Positions 1 to 9,353 are shown, numbered from the stretch's first letter. The stretch is 64,000 nucleotides of DNA from Gordonia heveisoli (GCF_030315745.1 NZ_JASXSH010000022.1:1-64000); one strand, 5' to 3'. Translations and numbers: made by a program. Notes: generated by a model not told the origin, from the letters alone.

Positions 1-63
1 CCCCCCCCCGGGGGGCCCCCCCCCCCCCCCGCGGGGGGGCCGGCCCCCCCCCCCCCCCCCCCC
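1..63. repeat. low-complexity C/G run at window edge
   Basis: The first 63 bases are almost only C with two blocks of G and no A or T. This is unlike the mixed composition that starts at about 64. It may be an assembly or sequencing artefact at a contig end, or a true homopolymer tract. No gene is claimed here. Confidence 0.8.
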
Positions 64-80
64 GACACCCAGTCCGGGAT

Positions 81-563
81 CTACCCGACGTCACCACTGC
101 AGGTCGCCGAGGCGTACGGCCCGGCGGCGGTCTGGGTGAACCGCACCTGACCGTCGACGAGAATCTCGCAGGTCGATTTGGCGTTGTCGTTCTCGTCGTT
201 GGTCACGGTCAACGATGCGGTCTTGCCGAGCCCGGTGATCACCACCGTCTTCTCCCACGGGAGCTTCGCGTTCGTCTCCTGAGCGATGTTGAAGTCCTTG
301 TCGGTGAACGTGATCGACGCGTTCGCACCGTTTCCGGTCACCCGGTAGACCACCGTGACCTCACGCTTGGACTCCTTGTCGATCTCGTTGGCGGCACCGC
401 CGATCAGCGCGACGCAGCCACCCATGACGAGCAGGAAGACGAGGGTGATGCCGCCGAGAACCCACGGCCACACCCTCTTCTTCTTCGGGAGAACGGGATA
501 CGGCTGGCCGGGATAGGGCTGGGCAGGATACTGCTGGGGTTCGGGATTCTGGGGGTCGGTCAT
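81..563 (-). CDS. MmpS-like membrane-anchored protein
   Basis: This 160-residue protein has a Pro/Gln/Tyr-rich cytoplasmic N-terminus (about 1-28), a KKKR stop-transfer patch, one membrane segment (about 32-55), and an extracytoplasmic beta-rich domain with two cysteines. The pattern V-x-Y-x-V-T-G near 72 and the KLPWEKTV stretch near 101 are typical of the MmpS family. MmpS proteins are accessory partners of MmpL lipid or siderophore exporters. No mmpL gene is adjacent (the one at 16540-18825 is far away), so the partner is unknown or lies to the left. An AAGGAAA ribosome-binding site lies just upstream of the ATG. Family call is fairly firm; substrate is unknown. Confidence 0.75.
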   Translation of the reverse strand: MTDPQNPEPQQYPAQPYPGQPYPVLPKKKRVWPWVLGGITLVFLLVMGGCVALIGGAANEIDKESKREVTVVYRVTGNGANASITFTDKDFNIAQETNAKLPWEKTVVITGLGKTASLTVTNDENDNAKSTCEILVDGQVRFTQTAAGPYASATCSGDVG

Positions 564-803
564 CGGATTTCCTTCTCACTGTGCGGCCCCCGGGAAGTGG
601 CGACCGCTGTGCGAGGAATGGTGCATCGCGGGTATGACAATTTCGGATCCCCTGCGGCACAGCGTCATCCGATCGGACGACACCCCGACCATCGGCGAGA
701 CCGTCGCGTGCGGCCCGCCCTGCGGTCTTCTCGTCACAGCGGTCCTCTCGCCACAGCGACCTCACAGCTATACGACAGTCGCACCGCATCTGGGCACACC
801 ACC

Positions 804-1121
804 ATGGACGACATGAGAATCCACCATCCCCGCCCCGAAGTCACCCTGGTGGTCCTCGACGACGACCCCGCCGTCGCCGACCACGCCCGCGCCCTGTTCG
901 ACGCCGGCCACCCCCTGGCCGTCGTCAGCAATCACTATTCGGCAGTGGTCCCGTTCATGCTCGGCAACAACGGAGACACCGTCGCCCTGGTTGCCGACGT
1001 CGATGACCCGAGCCAGTTCGCCTCCGCCATCGCGACTACCGAACGGCGTCTCGGCACGGTCGCCGAGGTGATCCGCTACCGCACCGATCTGCCCGCCACC
1101 GCACACAACCCGGCCGCCTGA
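804..1121 (+). CDS. small orphan protein resembling half an SDR Rossmann fold
   Basis: The protein has 105 residues from the ATG at 804 (a second ATG at 813 is possible). The TLVVLDDD strand, the ALFDAGHPLAVVS helix-strand and the VALVADVDDPSQF segment resemble the first three beta-alpha units of a short-chain dehydrogenase. The glycine-rich TGxxxGIG loop, the catalytic Tyr-Lys pair and the second half of the fold are missing. It is therefore unlikely to be an active dehydrogenase. It sits alone between the MmpS-like gene (divergent) and the ABC exporter. I do not know a function; conservation in relatives would be the best support that it is a real gene. Confidence 0.6.
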   Translation: MDDMRIHHPRPEVTLVVLDDDPAVADHARALFDAGHPLAVVSNHYSAVVPFMLGNNGDTVALVADVDDPSQFASAIATTERRLGTVAEVIRYRTDLPATAHNPAA

Positions 1122-1225
1122 ACCTGCCGTCGGACCCAGACGCCGGTCGGTCCGCGACAGCGGGTGCCACCGGCACGTAAGCGCATGCAAGCATCACGAC
1201 AGCGCGCCGTCGCATCGTGTACGAC

Positions 1226-2236
1226 ATGACTACGACAACCCTCCCCGACCCGCCTGCGCCGAGTCCGGCCCGCCAGTCCGGCGAGCTCGCGATCTCCGCC
1301 CAGGGCCTGGTCAAACACTTCGGTTCGACGCGCGCTGTCAACGGCGTCGACCTGGCGGTTCCGACCGGATCGGTGTACGGCGTGCTCGGTCCCAACGGTG
1401 CCGGTAAGACCACCACCGTGAGCATGCTCGCCACGCTGCTGCGCCCTGACGCCGGTTCGGCGACCATCTTCGGCCACGACGTGGTGCGCGAATCGGTCGC
1501 CGTACGTTCACTGGTCGGCGTGACCGGCCAGTACGCCTCGGTCGACGAGGACCTCACCGCGACCCAGAATCTCGTCCTGTTCGCGCGACTGCTCGGCTTC
1601 TCCCGACCGGCCGCCCGCTCACGTGCCGAGGAACTGCTCGACCAGTTCTCGCTCACCGAAGCCGCCAACCGTCCGCTGAAGAACTTCTCCGGCGGTATGC
1701 GGCGGCGCCTGGATCTCGCCGCCAGCCTCATCGACACCCCGCCGCTGCTCTTCCTCGACGAGCCAACCACCGGCCTCGATCCGCGGACCCGTGCCCAGAT
1801 GTGGGACACCATCCGCGCGCTCGTCGCCCAGGGTTCTACCGTGCTGCTCACCACGCAGTACCTCGACGAAGCCGATCAGCTCGCCGACCGCATCGCCGTC
1901 ATCGACCGCGGGGTGGTGATCGCCGACGGCACCGCCGACGAACTCAAGCACTCCATCGGGGTGAGCACCCTGCAACTGACACCGACCGACCGCGCCGACG
2001 CCGCCCGAGTGGCCGAGATCGGGCAGCGAATCCTGGCCGAGCACGCGGCCCTCAGCCCCGAGGCCGCCCGCGTCACCATCCCGCTCCATCAACCCGACCT
2101 GGTTCCCGACGTCCTGATCGCCTTGCGCGAGAACGGCATCGGTATCGATGAGATCACCGTGCAGAAGCCCAGCCTCGACGAGGTGTTCCTCACCATCACC
2201 GGCCAGCCCACCGACACCGAGGAGGTCGCTCGATGA
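1226..2236 (+). CDS. DrrA-type ABC exporter ATP-binding protein
   Basis: This ATPase subunit (336 residues from the ATG at 1226; a GTG at 1217 is an alternative) has Walker A GPNGAGKTTT, the signature FSGGMRRRLD, Walker B LLFLDEPTTGLD and the following H-loop region. After the nucleotide-binding domain it carries the C-terminal extension typical of the daunorubicin-resistance DrrA family. It should power export of a hydrophobic compound or lipid together with the permease, whose start overlaps its stop by four bases. No obvious ribosome-binding site precedes the ATG. Substrate cannot be read from sequence; drug resistance and lipid export are both known for this family. Confidence 0.9.
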   Translation: MTTTTLPDPPAPSPARQSGELAISAQGLVKHFGSTRAVNGVDLAVPTGSVYGVLGPNGAGKTTTVSMLATLLRPDAGSATIFGHDVVRESVAVRSLVGVTGQYASVDEDLTATQNLVLFARLLGFSRPAARSRAEELLDQFSLTEAANRPLKNFSGGMRRRLDLAASLIDTPPLLFLDEPTTGLDPRTRAQMWDTIRALVAQGSTVLLTTQYLDEADQLADRIAVIDRGVVIADGTADELKHSIGVSTLQLTPTDRADAARVAEIGQRILAEHAALSPEAARVTIPLHQPDLVPDVLIALRENGIGIDEITVQKPSLDEVFLTITGQPTDTEEVAR

Positions 2237-3060
2237 CCGTCACGACCATCACCCACCCGACCGCCGTCACCACCCGCCCAGTCCGCCCGGCCAAGTCTGC
2301 GGTGAGCGTCGGAGAGTCTGTGCGCCAATCATTCTCGATGGCCTATCGGGGAGTGCTCAAGATCCGGCACAATCCCGAACAACTCTTCGACGTGACCTTC
2401 CAGCCGATCATCTTCACCCTGATGTTCACCTACATCTTCGGCGGTGCGGTGAGCGGTAATGTCCACGACTACCTACCCGTCATCATCCCGGGCATCCTGG
2501 TGCAGACGGTGGTGATGACGTCCATCGTTACCGGCACGCAGCTGCGTGAGGATATGGACAAGGGGGTGTTCGACCGCTTCCGGTCCCTGCCGATCGCACG
2601 GATCAGTCCACTCGCCGGCGCGCTCCTCGCCGACGTGATCCGCTACCTGATCGCCACGGTACTCACCGTGACCGTGGGTATCGCGATGGGCTGGCGACCG
2701 GATGCTCTCGGTGTCGTCGTCTCCGGCGTGCTGATCCTCGTGTGCAGCTTCGCAGTGTCCTGGATCTTTGCCCTGATGGGTTGCCTGATGAGCAAAGCTT
2801 CTGCGGTACAGGGTGTCTCGATGATGATCATGTTCCCCCTCACCTTCATCTCGAACGCGTTCGTCCCGGTTGAGACGATGCCCGGCTGGCTACAGGCCTT
2901 CGTCAAGGTCAACCCGGTCAGCCACCTGGTCAGCGCCGTGCGTGATCTGACCTCGACCGGTCACATCGGAATGCATCTGGTCTGGTCGCTCGTCGGAGCC
3001 GCGGCGATCACCGCGGTATTCGCACCACTCGCCGTCCGCGCCTATATGCGCAACGTCTGA
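2233..3060 (+). CDS. DrrB-type ABC-2 permease
   Basis: The 275-residue protein has an amino-terminal cytoplasmic arm followed by about six hydrophobic segments, with the ABC-2 membrane domain pattern (SMAYRG near the start, FDRFRSLPIAR in the first cytoplasmic loop, SNAFVP late). It is the membrane half of the exporter whose ATPase ends at 2236. The ATGA overlap at 2233-2236 indicates translational coupling. Its last 19 bases overlap the 3' end of the convergent AfsR-like regulator, so the two transcripts run into each other. Assignment to the DrrB family is firm; what it exports is not known. Confidence 0.9.
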   Translation: MTVTTITHPTAVTTRPVRPAKSAVSVGESVRQSFSMAYRGVLKIRHNPEQLFDVTFQPIIFTLMFTYIFGGAVSGNVHDYLPVIIPGILVQTVVMTSIVTGTQLREDMDKGVFDRFRSLPIARISPLAGALLADVIRYLIATVLTVTVGIAMGWRPDALGVVVSGVLILVCSFAVSWIFALMGCLMSKASAVQGVSMMIMFPLTFISNAFVPVETMPGWLQAFVKVNPVSHLVSAVRDLTSTGHIGMHLVWSLVGAAAITAVFAPLAVRAYMRNV

Positions 3061-6000
3061 GGCTGACTACCGTCTCGACCGCCAGTTGTCCACGGCGCCA
3101 GGATGGCCTGCACCTCGCGGGCCGCCTGGCGTCGGGGCATCTCAGCGAAAGGCGCTGTCACCGAAGCCCATTCCGGCGCCGACAACCGGGACCGTTCGGC
3201 CATCTCGCGGTTGACCTCGGCGAAGCCGGGATAGTCTCGGCGCGCCCGCATCCGCCGCGACAGCATCAGCAGCCTAGCCCCGTCACCTCGCGTGGATTCC
3301 TGCGCGCACAGCGCATATCCCGCCGCCAGCGACGCGGTCCCCACCTGCGGAATATCTCCCCAGCCCCGCACCGAGAATGACTCGGCGACCCCGTCGGCAA
3401 GGATCGGGATCGAGGACATCGCCAGGTCAGCACAACCGGCGCGGGTCAATCCGACGACCGCAACCGCGATCATCATCACCACGCCCGGGTCGAGGGCGCC
3501 GAGCGGGTGTTCACGCTTGAGCAGATCGGCCGCGCGTACGTAGCATTGCGCGGCCAATGCCTCGTGACCGCGCGCGAACTCCAGCTCCGCGTGGGCGAGT
3601 ATCACCGCGGCCGACGTTTCCGGTCCGCCCTGCGGGTCCGGCATCGCGGGCGTCCAGCCATTCGCGACCACCGCGAGTTCTTCTGCCGCACTGTCGAGTT
3701 CACCGAGTGCCACCAGGGTTACGACGAGGTAGCACCGGGCCTGCATCTCATCGTCATGCGCTTGCAGTCGAGCAAGATGACCGATACCCGATCGGTAGTG
3801 CTCGACGGCGGGCACCCACCGTTCCTGCTGCCCGTGGATACTCCCGATGCTGACCTCGACCATCGCCGCCATCCACGAATCCCCACCCGATCCGGTGCGG
3901 CCCTGGATGTCGTGTGCATCGCGCAACGCGCCGTCGAGGTCGCCGAAGTTCTCCCGGATGTTCATCCGAATCGACAACGCGGTGACCGCCACCCGCACGT
4001 TGGCGGCCCGCGTCGCGCGCACCACATGCCGGATCGCACCCGGCACCGACCCGCTCAGTACACATGCGGTCACGAGATCCGTTGGTTCCGTGTACATCTG
4101 ATCGGGACGGTACAGAATGCGCAGGTGGTAGCGCCCGATCGCCATGGTGCGCAGGTTGCGGTGCACCATCTGGTGAACGAGTGACGCCAGCACGGTCGCC
4201 GACCACGCCCGGCGCAAGTCGTCGGGAAGATCGCGCGGCGGGGTCGGCAAGACGGCGATGATACGCAGCCCCCAGTTCATGACCTCCGGTTGCAGGCCCC
4301 GCGCCACCCAGTGGCCGGCCAGGACCGGAAACACCCGCACCACGCACGCGACCACATCGTCGACGGCCCCGGTGCGATCGGTTCGATCACGCCGCCCGAG
4401 TTCCTGCAGGCAATCCCGCAACACCCACACCAGGTTCTCCGCATCGGGGATCACCGTTGCGAGCAGATCGTCGTCGGCACCATGGTCATAGCGGTCCATC
4501 ACCGCGGTGGCGAAAGCCGTCGCCCACCGCCGCAGCGCGCTCATGACTGCGGCGCCCTCGTCGGCGGTCAGCTTCTCCTCGCCGAATTCGCGCACCATCT
4601 CCAGCATGCGGTAGCGCACCCGTCCACCGGATTCGCGCACGGTGAGCAGAGACTGGTTGACCAGCGCGGCCAGCGTGTCGTCGAGCCGGAAACTGTCGTC
4701 GCCCAACGCTTCGGCAGCAGCGGCACGGGTGAATCCGCCGGGGAACCGGCACAACCTGCGCAACGCCGATTGTGCATCGTCATCCAGTAGGTCCCAGCTC
4801 CATTCGATGACGGCGTGCAGAGTGCGATGACGATCGGGCGCCGACCGATCCGAACCGCGCAAGAGGGCGAATCGCTCGACCAGCCGCGCGGAGATCTCGC
4901 CGACCGTCATGGTCCGGACCCGCGCCGCCGCCAGTTCGATCGCCAGCGGCAAGCCGTCGAGATGACGACACAGCTCAACCACCGCGTCCGGCGCCAGATC
5001 GGCATCGGGCCGGACCGCTCGGGCACGTTCGGTGAAGAGTCGGACGGCCGGAGCGGCGCCATCGGTAGCGAGAACGTCGAGTTGGTAGATGTACTCGGCG
5101 GCCAACTGCAACGGGGCACGGCTCGTGGTGAGAACGGTGAGTTCCGGGTCGGCGCGCAGCAGGTCGGCGACGACCGCCGCACACCGGTCGACGATCTGCT
5201 CGCAATTGTCCAGGATCAGCAGGGTCGGACGACCACGCAGCGCATCGACCAGACGGTCGGCAAGGTCACCGACCGAGATCCGGGGCCGGCCGCCGGTACC
5301 GATCTCGGCCTCACCGACACCGACCGCCGCCGCGATCGCCGGGACGAGGTCGGCGGGGTCTCGGATCGGCGCCAAGGGGACATAGAAGACATCCCGGCCC
5401 GACTCGACTGCGCGATGGCCCACCCGATTGGCCACGCGCGTCTTGCCGACCCCGCCCGGCCCTTGGACAGTGACCAGCCGATACCGCGACAGCAACCCCG
5501 ACAATCTCTCGATGTCATCGGTGCGTCCGATGAGTTCGGTTGCCTCCGCGAACAATCCACTCATCCGCGACATTCGTCGACCGTCCCCGGCCGGTACCGG
5601 CGTCGCACCGGCGAGCAGTTCGTCATGCAGTGCAGAGATCTGGGCGCCCGGGTCGACGCCGAGTTCGGCGCTCAGCGACCGTCGCAACCGCGCGTAAACC
5701 GACAGCGCATCGGCGGCGCGCCCAGCCGATGCCAGCGCCCGCATCGACGCGAGGTGCGCGGTCTCGTCCAGCGGATCCGCGTCACACAGGTTCTGCGACA
5801 ACGTGATCGCAGTGTCGAAATCGCCGTCGTCGAAAGCGACCGCGATGCGCCGGGAGGTGAGTGCGGCGGCCAGCTTCTCCGCGCGGACCACCAGTTCGGC
5901 CGCCAGTGGCGTGTCCGCACCGAGATCGTCACCGGGAGTACCGCGCCACCACTGCGTGGCGTGGGCCAGCCCGTCGGCAGTTCCGGTCGCGATCAGTTCG

Positions 6001-6392
6001 CCGACGACGTCGAGATCCGTGCGACAGCCGCGCAACCGGTAACCGTTGCCGGACTGTTCGATCGATCCCGCGCCGACGAGTGTCCGCAACCGCGAAATCT
6101 GGGTCTGTAGCGCCGACGACGGGGACCGTGGCGGCTCGTCGCCCCAGACGTCGTCGATCAGCCGGTCCGCGGAGCGAGCACGCCCGTCGGCGAGCACCAG
6201 CGAGGTGAGCAGACGACGTGCGCGGGTTCCGGGCACCTCGATCAGGCTGCGCGGCACCAGTCCATCCGTCGTTGTCACCGCCACCGGCCCCAACACCGCG
6301 AGCACCGGCGTATCCGGTTCTGACACGGTCGGGTTCACCGAGTCGGACTGCGGCGGAGGTGACGAGGACACCAGACCAGCGTAGTCATCCAT
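3042..6392 (-). CDS. AfsR/SARP-like regulator with NB-ARC and TPR-like regions
   Basis: This large protein (1116 residues from the ATG at 6392) has an OmpR-type winged helix (about 30-125), a BTAD domain (about 126-265), and an NTPase domain with P-loop GPGGVGKT (311-318) and Walker B LLILDNCEQ (391-399). A long helical C-terminal part resembles TPR repeats. This is the AfsR layout: nucleotide binding and oligomerisation are thought to control DNA binding by the N-terminus. The frame stays open upstream of 6392, but that start avoids a long overlap with the divergent gene beginning at 6411, only 18 bases away. Targets are unknown; the convergent exporter and the divergent SRPBCC gene are the nearest candidates. 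Confidence 0.88.
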   Translation of the reverse strand: MDDYAGLVSSSPPPQSDSVNPTVSEPDTPVLAVLGPVAVTTTDGLVPRSLIEVPGTRARRLLTSLVLADGRARSADRLIDDVWGDEPPRSPSSALQTQISRLRTLVGAGSIEQSGNGYRLRGCRTDLDVVGELIATGTADGLAHATQWWRGTPGDDLGADTPLAAELVVRAEKLAAALTSRRIAVAFDDGDFDTAITLSQNLCDADPLDETAHLASMRALASAGRAADALSVYARLRRSLSAELGVDPGAQISALHDELLAGATPVPAGDGRRMSRMSGLFAEATELIGRTDDIERLSGLLSRYRLVTVQGPGGVGKTRVANRVGHRAVESGRDVFYVPLAPIRDPADLVPAIAAAVGVGEAEIGTGGRPRISVGDLADRLVDALRGRPTLLILDNCEQIVDRCAAVVADLLRADPELTVLTTSRAPLQLAAEYIYQLDVLATDGAAPAVRLFTERARAVRPDADLAPDAVVELCRHLDGLPLAIELAAARVRTMTVGEISARLVERFALLRGSDRSAPDRHRTLHAVIEWSWDLLDDDAQSALRRLCRFPGGFTRAAAAEALGDDSFRLDDTLAALVNQSLLTVRESGGRVRYRMLEMVREFGEEKLTADEGAAVMSALRRWATAFATAVMDRYDHGADDDLLATVIPDAENLVWVLRDCLQELGRRDRTDRTGAVDDVVACVVRVFPVLAGHWVARGLQPEVMNWGLRIIAVLPTPPRDLPDDLRRAWSATVLASLVHQMVHRNLRTMAIGRYHLRILYRPDQMYTEPTDLVTACVLSGSVPGAIRHVVRATRAANVRVAVTALSIRMNIRENFGDLDGALRDAHDIQGRTGSGGDSWMAAMVEVSIGSIHGQQERWVPAVEHYRSGIGHLARLQAHDDEMQARCYLVVTLVALGELDSAAEELAVVANGWTPAMPDPQGGPETSAAVILAHAELEFARGHEALAAQCYVRAADLLKREHPLGALDPGVVMMIAVAVVGLTRAGCADLAMSSIPILADGVAESFSVRGWGDIPQVGTASLAAGYALCAQESTRGDGARLLMLSRRMRARRDYPGFAEVNREMAERSRLSAPEWASVTAPFAEMPRRQAAREVQAILAPWTTGGRDGSQPQTLRI

Positions 6393-6410
6393 GTTCGCGC
6401 AGAGTGATCC

Positions 6411-6899
6411 ATGTTTGAATGGAGCATGGCACGCAGCTACGCTCTCGAGTCCTTCGAACTCGACTTCTTCGACCGCGCCCCGATCAGCTACCGCATCGAC
6501 GTGCGCATTCCCGTATCCCCGGCACGTGCCTGGGCCGAGCTGACCCGCCAGCACACCCTGGACTGGTGCAAGGCGATCACATCCATCGAGTTCACCGCGC
6601 CGGCACCCTACGGGGTGGGCACCACCCGCACGGCAAAGCTGGCCCGTGGCTTGGCCACCCTGCACGAGGAGTTCTTCAGCTGGACAGCGGATCCCGACAC
6701 CGGTAGGTACCACAATGCCTTTCGGGTTCGAGACGCGAGCGTGCCGGGCATCCGCCGATTCGGCGAACTGACCGAGATCAGCCCGGCCGAGGTGGGTAGC
6801 CGACTAGTCTGGGCTTTCGCCCTGGAACTGCCGTCGTCGGCGCGAGCGGTCACGGCGTTTTCCGCTCCCACCGCGTCGTCGGTGTTCAAGACGGTCTAA
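6411..6899 (+). CDS. SRPBCC (polyketide cyclase-like) protein, early stop
   Basis: The 162-residue product has the START/Bet v 1-type pattern of an SRPBCC small-molecule-binding fold: IDVRIPVSPARAWAEL at the start, a GVGTTRT turn, and a C-terminal helix rich in Ala and Ser. Family members bind hydrophobic ligands or act as cyclases. The start may be 6411 or the ATG at 6426; the gene is divergent from the AfsR-like regulator with only 18 bases between them. The TAA at 6897-6899 is followed in the same frame by 14 sense codons (ADTLRHFAKLDPAT) up to a TGA at 6942, and these look like the normal end of the last helix. A point nonsense mutation or a base-call error is likely. Confidence 0.7.
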   Translation: MFEWSMARSYALESFELDFFDRAPISYRIDVRIPVSPARAWAELTRQHTLDWCKAITSIEFTAPAPYGVGTTRTAKLARGLATLHEEFFSWTADPDTGRYHNAFRVRDASVPGIRRFGELTEISPAEVGSRLVWAFALELPSSARAVTAFSAPTASSVFKTV

Positions 6900-6983
6900 G
6901 CCGACACGCTGCGCCATTTCGCAAAACTCGACCCGGCGACCTGAACGGTTCCGGTCGGTAGCGCGGTTGGGCGACCGCGGTCG

Positions 6984-8186
6984 CTAATCCTCGCGGAGAA
7001 AACCCGCCTCGGCCAGTGCCCGTCGAACCTGTCGCTGATGTTCGACCCCGCGGGTCTCCACACTGACCGTGACGGCAACCTCACCGAGGTAGAGATCGTC
7101 GGCGACGCGGGAATGGACGACATCGACGACACTCGCGCCGTGATCGCGGAGCAGTTCCAGCAAGGCGATCAGTCCGCCCGGCCGGTCCGAGACCACCGCC
7201 GACACAGTCAGGAACCGGCCGGCCGCGGTGAGTCCGTGGGTGGTGACATGGGTCAGCAACAACGGGTCGATATTGCCGCCCGAGGCCACCACGCAGACCG
7301 GTCCGGTGACGTCGAGCGCGCCGCTGCACAACGCCGCAATCCCGGCGACCCCGGCCGGCTCGATCACCAGTTTGGCTCGTTCGAGCATCAGGACCAGCGC
7401 CGAGGACAGCGCCTCCTCAGAGACCGTGACGACCGAATCCACATAGCGGCGAACGTAGTCAAAGGGCACCGTTCCCGGCGTGGCCACCGCGATGCCGTCG
7501 GCCATCGTGTTCATCGACTCGGCCGCAACCGGATATCCGCGTCGCAACGACGCAGGCCACGCTGCGGCCGCCGCGGCCTGCACGCCGACGATGCCGACGT
7601 CGGGTCGGCGCGGTTTGATCGCCGCCGCGATACCGGCCAGCAGCCCGCCCCCACCGGTCGGCACCACGATCGTCGCCACATCGGGCACCTGCTCCATGAT
7701 CTCCGCACCGAGCGTCGCCTGCCCGAGCACGATGTCACGGTGATCGAAAGGATGGATGAGCACCGCACCCGTGTCGTCGGCGTACGCCTGGGCCGCGACC
7801 AGCGCGTCATCGACCGTGGCGCCACCCAGGATCACCTGCGCCCCATAGGCCTTGGTCGCCGCGATCTTGGGCAGCGATGCGCCGGCCGGCATGTACACCC
7901 GGCTGGCGATGCCCAGGTCGGTCGCCGCCCACGCCACCCCTTGTGCGTGATTACCGGCACTCGCGGCCACCACTCCGCGCGACCGTTCCTCGGCACTCAA
8001 CCGGGAAATGCGGAGGTAAGCGCCGCGCGGTTTGAAGGAGCCGGTGCGTTGCAGGTTCTCGCATTTGATCCAGACCTGCGCCCCACAGCGATCCGACAGC
8101 ACGCGCGACGCGATCACCGGGGTGCGGCGCATGACCGGGGCCAGCGCCGTCGCCGCGTCGGCGATCTCCCCTTCGGTGATCAGCAT
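6984..8186 (-). CDS. ilvA: threonine ammonia-lyase (ACT-domain type)
   Basis: This PLP enzyme deaminates threonine (and often serine) to 2-oxobutyrate and ammonia, the entry to isoleucine synthesis. The 400-residue protein shows the lysine loop GSFKPRGA (Schiff-base Lys52), SAGNHAQG, and the phosphate-binding PTGGGGL. A C-terminal ACT-like domain (about 325-400) starts at VSAVVSDRPGG. The length fits the form with a single ACT domain, shorter than the roughly 510-residue E. coli IlvA. It is the last gene of cbs-metB-ilvA, 13 bases after metB, which fits 2-oxobutyrate being shared between transsulfuration and isoleucine synthesis. Whether it is mainly biosynthetic or catabolic is not clear. 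Confidence 0.9.
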   Translation of the reverse strand: MLITEGEIADAATALAPVMRRTPVIASRVLSDRCGAQVWIKCENLQRTGSFKPRGAYLRISRLSAEERSRGVVAASAGNHAQGVAWAATDLGIASRVYMPAGASLPKIAATKAYGAQVILGGATVDDALVAAQAYADDTGAVLIHPFDHRDIVLGQATLGAEIMEQVPDVATIVVPTGGGGLLAGIAAAIKPRRPDVGIVGVQAAAAAAWPASLRRGYPVAAESMNTMADGIAVATPGTVPFDYVRRYVDSVVTVSEEALSSALVLMLERAKLVIEPAGVAGIAALCSGALDVTGPVCVVASGGNIDPLLLTHVTTHGLTAAGRFLTVSAVVSDRPGGLIALLELLRDHGASVVDVVHSRVADDLYLGEVAVTVSVETRGVEHQRQVRRALAEAGFLRED

Positions 8187-8199
8187 GGGTCCACCACAC

Positions 8200-9345
8200 T
8201 CAGCGCAGGGCGTTCTCCAGATCGCCCAGGATGTCGTCGATATCCTCGATGCCCACCGACAGGCGCACCAGGTTGTCGGGGACCTCGAGCAGCGATCCGG
8301 CCGTCGACGCGTGGGTCATCGCACCCGGATGCTCGATCAGGGACTCGATGCCGCCCAGCGACTCGGCCAGGGTGAACACCTCGGTACGGGCACAGAAGTC
8401 CTTGGCCGCATCGATTCCGCCGGCGACCAGGACCGAGATCATGCCACCGAACCGCTTCATCTGCTTGGCCGCAACCTCATGGCCGGGATGGCCGGGAAGT
8501 CCCGGGTAGAGCACCGACTCGATCTTGGCGTGGCCGGACAGGAAGTCGACGACCTTCTCGGCGTTGTCGCAATGGCGGTCCATCCGCACCGCGAGGGTCT
8601 TGATCCCGCGCAAGGTCAGGTAGCCGTCGAACGGCCCCGGCACGGCACCCGCCCCGTTCTGCAGGAAAGCGAAGGCAGCGTCGAGTTCCTCGTCGTCGGT
8701 GACGAGGGCACCGCCGACGACATCGGAATGCCCACCCAGATACTTGGTGGTCGAATGCAGTACGACGTCGGCACCCAGACTCAACGGCTGCTGGAGGTAC
8801 GGCGAGGCGAAGGTGTTGTCCACCACCAGCTTTGCGCCGGCGTCGTGGGCGACACCGGCCAGCGCCTCGATGTCGCCGACGTTGAGCAGCGGGTTCGTGG
8901 GCGTCTCCACCCACACCAGCTTCGTCTCCGGGCGCACCGCGGCTCGCACCGCGTCGATGTCGGTGACCGGGGCAACCGAGTAGGTGATCCCCCACTGCGT
9001 GAAGACCTTGTCGATCAGCCGGAACGTGCCGCCGTAGGCGTCATTCGGGATCACCAGATGGTCGCCGGGCCGCAACGCCGACCGCAACAGCGTGTCGGTG
9101 GCGGCCATACCGGAGGCGAACCCACGCCCGTAGGTGCCGCCTTCGAGGGCGGCGAGGTTCGCTTCGAGGGCCCGTCGGGTCGGGTTGCCGGTGCGCGCGT
9201 ACTCGAATCCGCCGCGCAGTCCACCGACTCCGTCCTGGGCGAAGGTCGAGCTGGCGTAGATCGGCACGTTGACCGCGCCGGTCAGCGGATCGGGCTCATA
9301 TCCGGCGTGGATGGCCCGGGTGGAAAAACCTCGCTGGTCACTCAC
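8200..9345 (-). CDS. metB: cystathionine gamma-synthase
   Basis: The 381-residue protein belongs to the Cys/Met metabolism PLP family. It has the N-terminal STRAIHAGYEPDP, the YARTGNPTRRALE substrate loop, DNTFASPYLQQPL, and the PLP lysine in HSTTKYLGGH (Lys201). It joins an activated homoserine to cysteine to form cystathionine; some homologues also act as cystathionine gamma-lyase, and sequence inspection cannot exclude that. It lies between cbs (gap of 8 bases) and ilvA (gap of 13 bases), so one transcript is expected. The cbs-metB pair also lies together in M. tuberculosis (Rv1077, Rv1079), from memory. Confidence 0.92.
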   Translation of the reverse strand: MSDQRGFSTRAIHAGYEPDPLTGAVNVPIYASSTFAQDGVGGLRGGFEYARTGNPTRRALEANLAALEGGTYGRGFASGMAATDTLLRSALRPGDHLVIPNDAYGGTFRLIDKVFTQWGITYSVAPVTDIDAVRAAVRPETKLVWVETPTNPLLNVGDIEALAGVAHDAGAKLVVDNTFASPYLQQPLSLGADVVLHSTTKYLGGHSDVVGGALVTDDEELDAAFAFLQNGAGAVPGPFDGYLTLRGIKTLAVRMDRHCDNAEKVVDFLSGHAKIESVLYPGLPGHPGHEVAAKQMKRFGGMISVLVAGGIDAAKDFCARTEVFTLAESLGGIESLIEHPGAMTHASTAGSLLEVPDNLVRLSVGIEDIDDILGDLENALR

Positions 9346-9353
9346 GACTACTC

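Noticed and set aside
4815-6110. Long open frame opposite the AfsR-like gene
   Set aside because: High-GC antisense shadow: Arg/Asp/Gln-rich, no family pattern, and fully inside a well-supported gene on the other strand.
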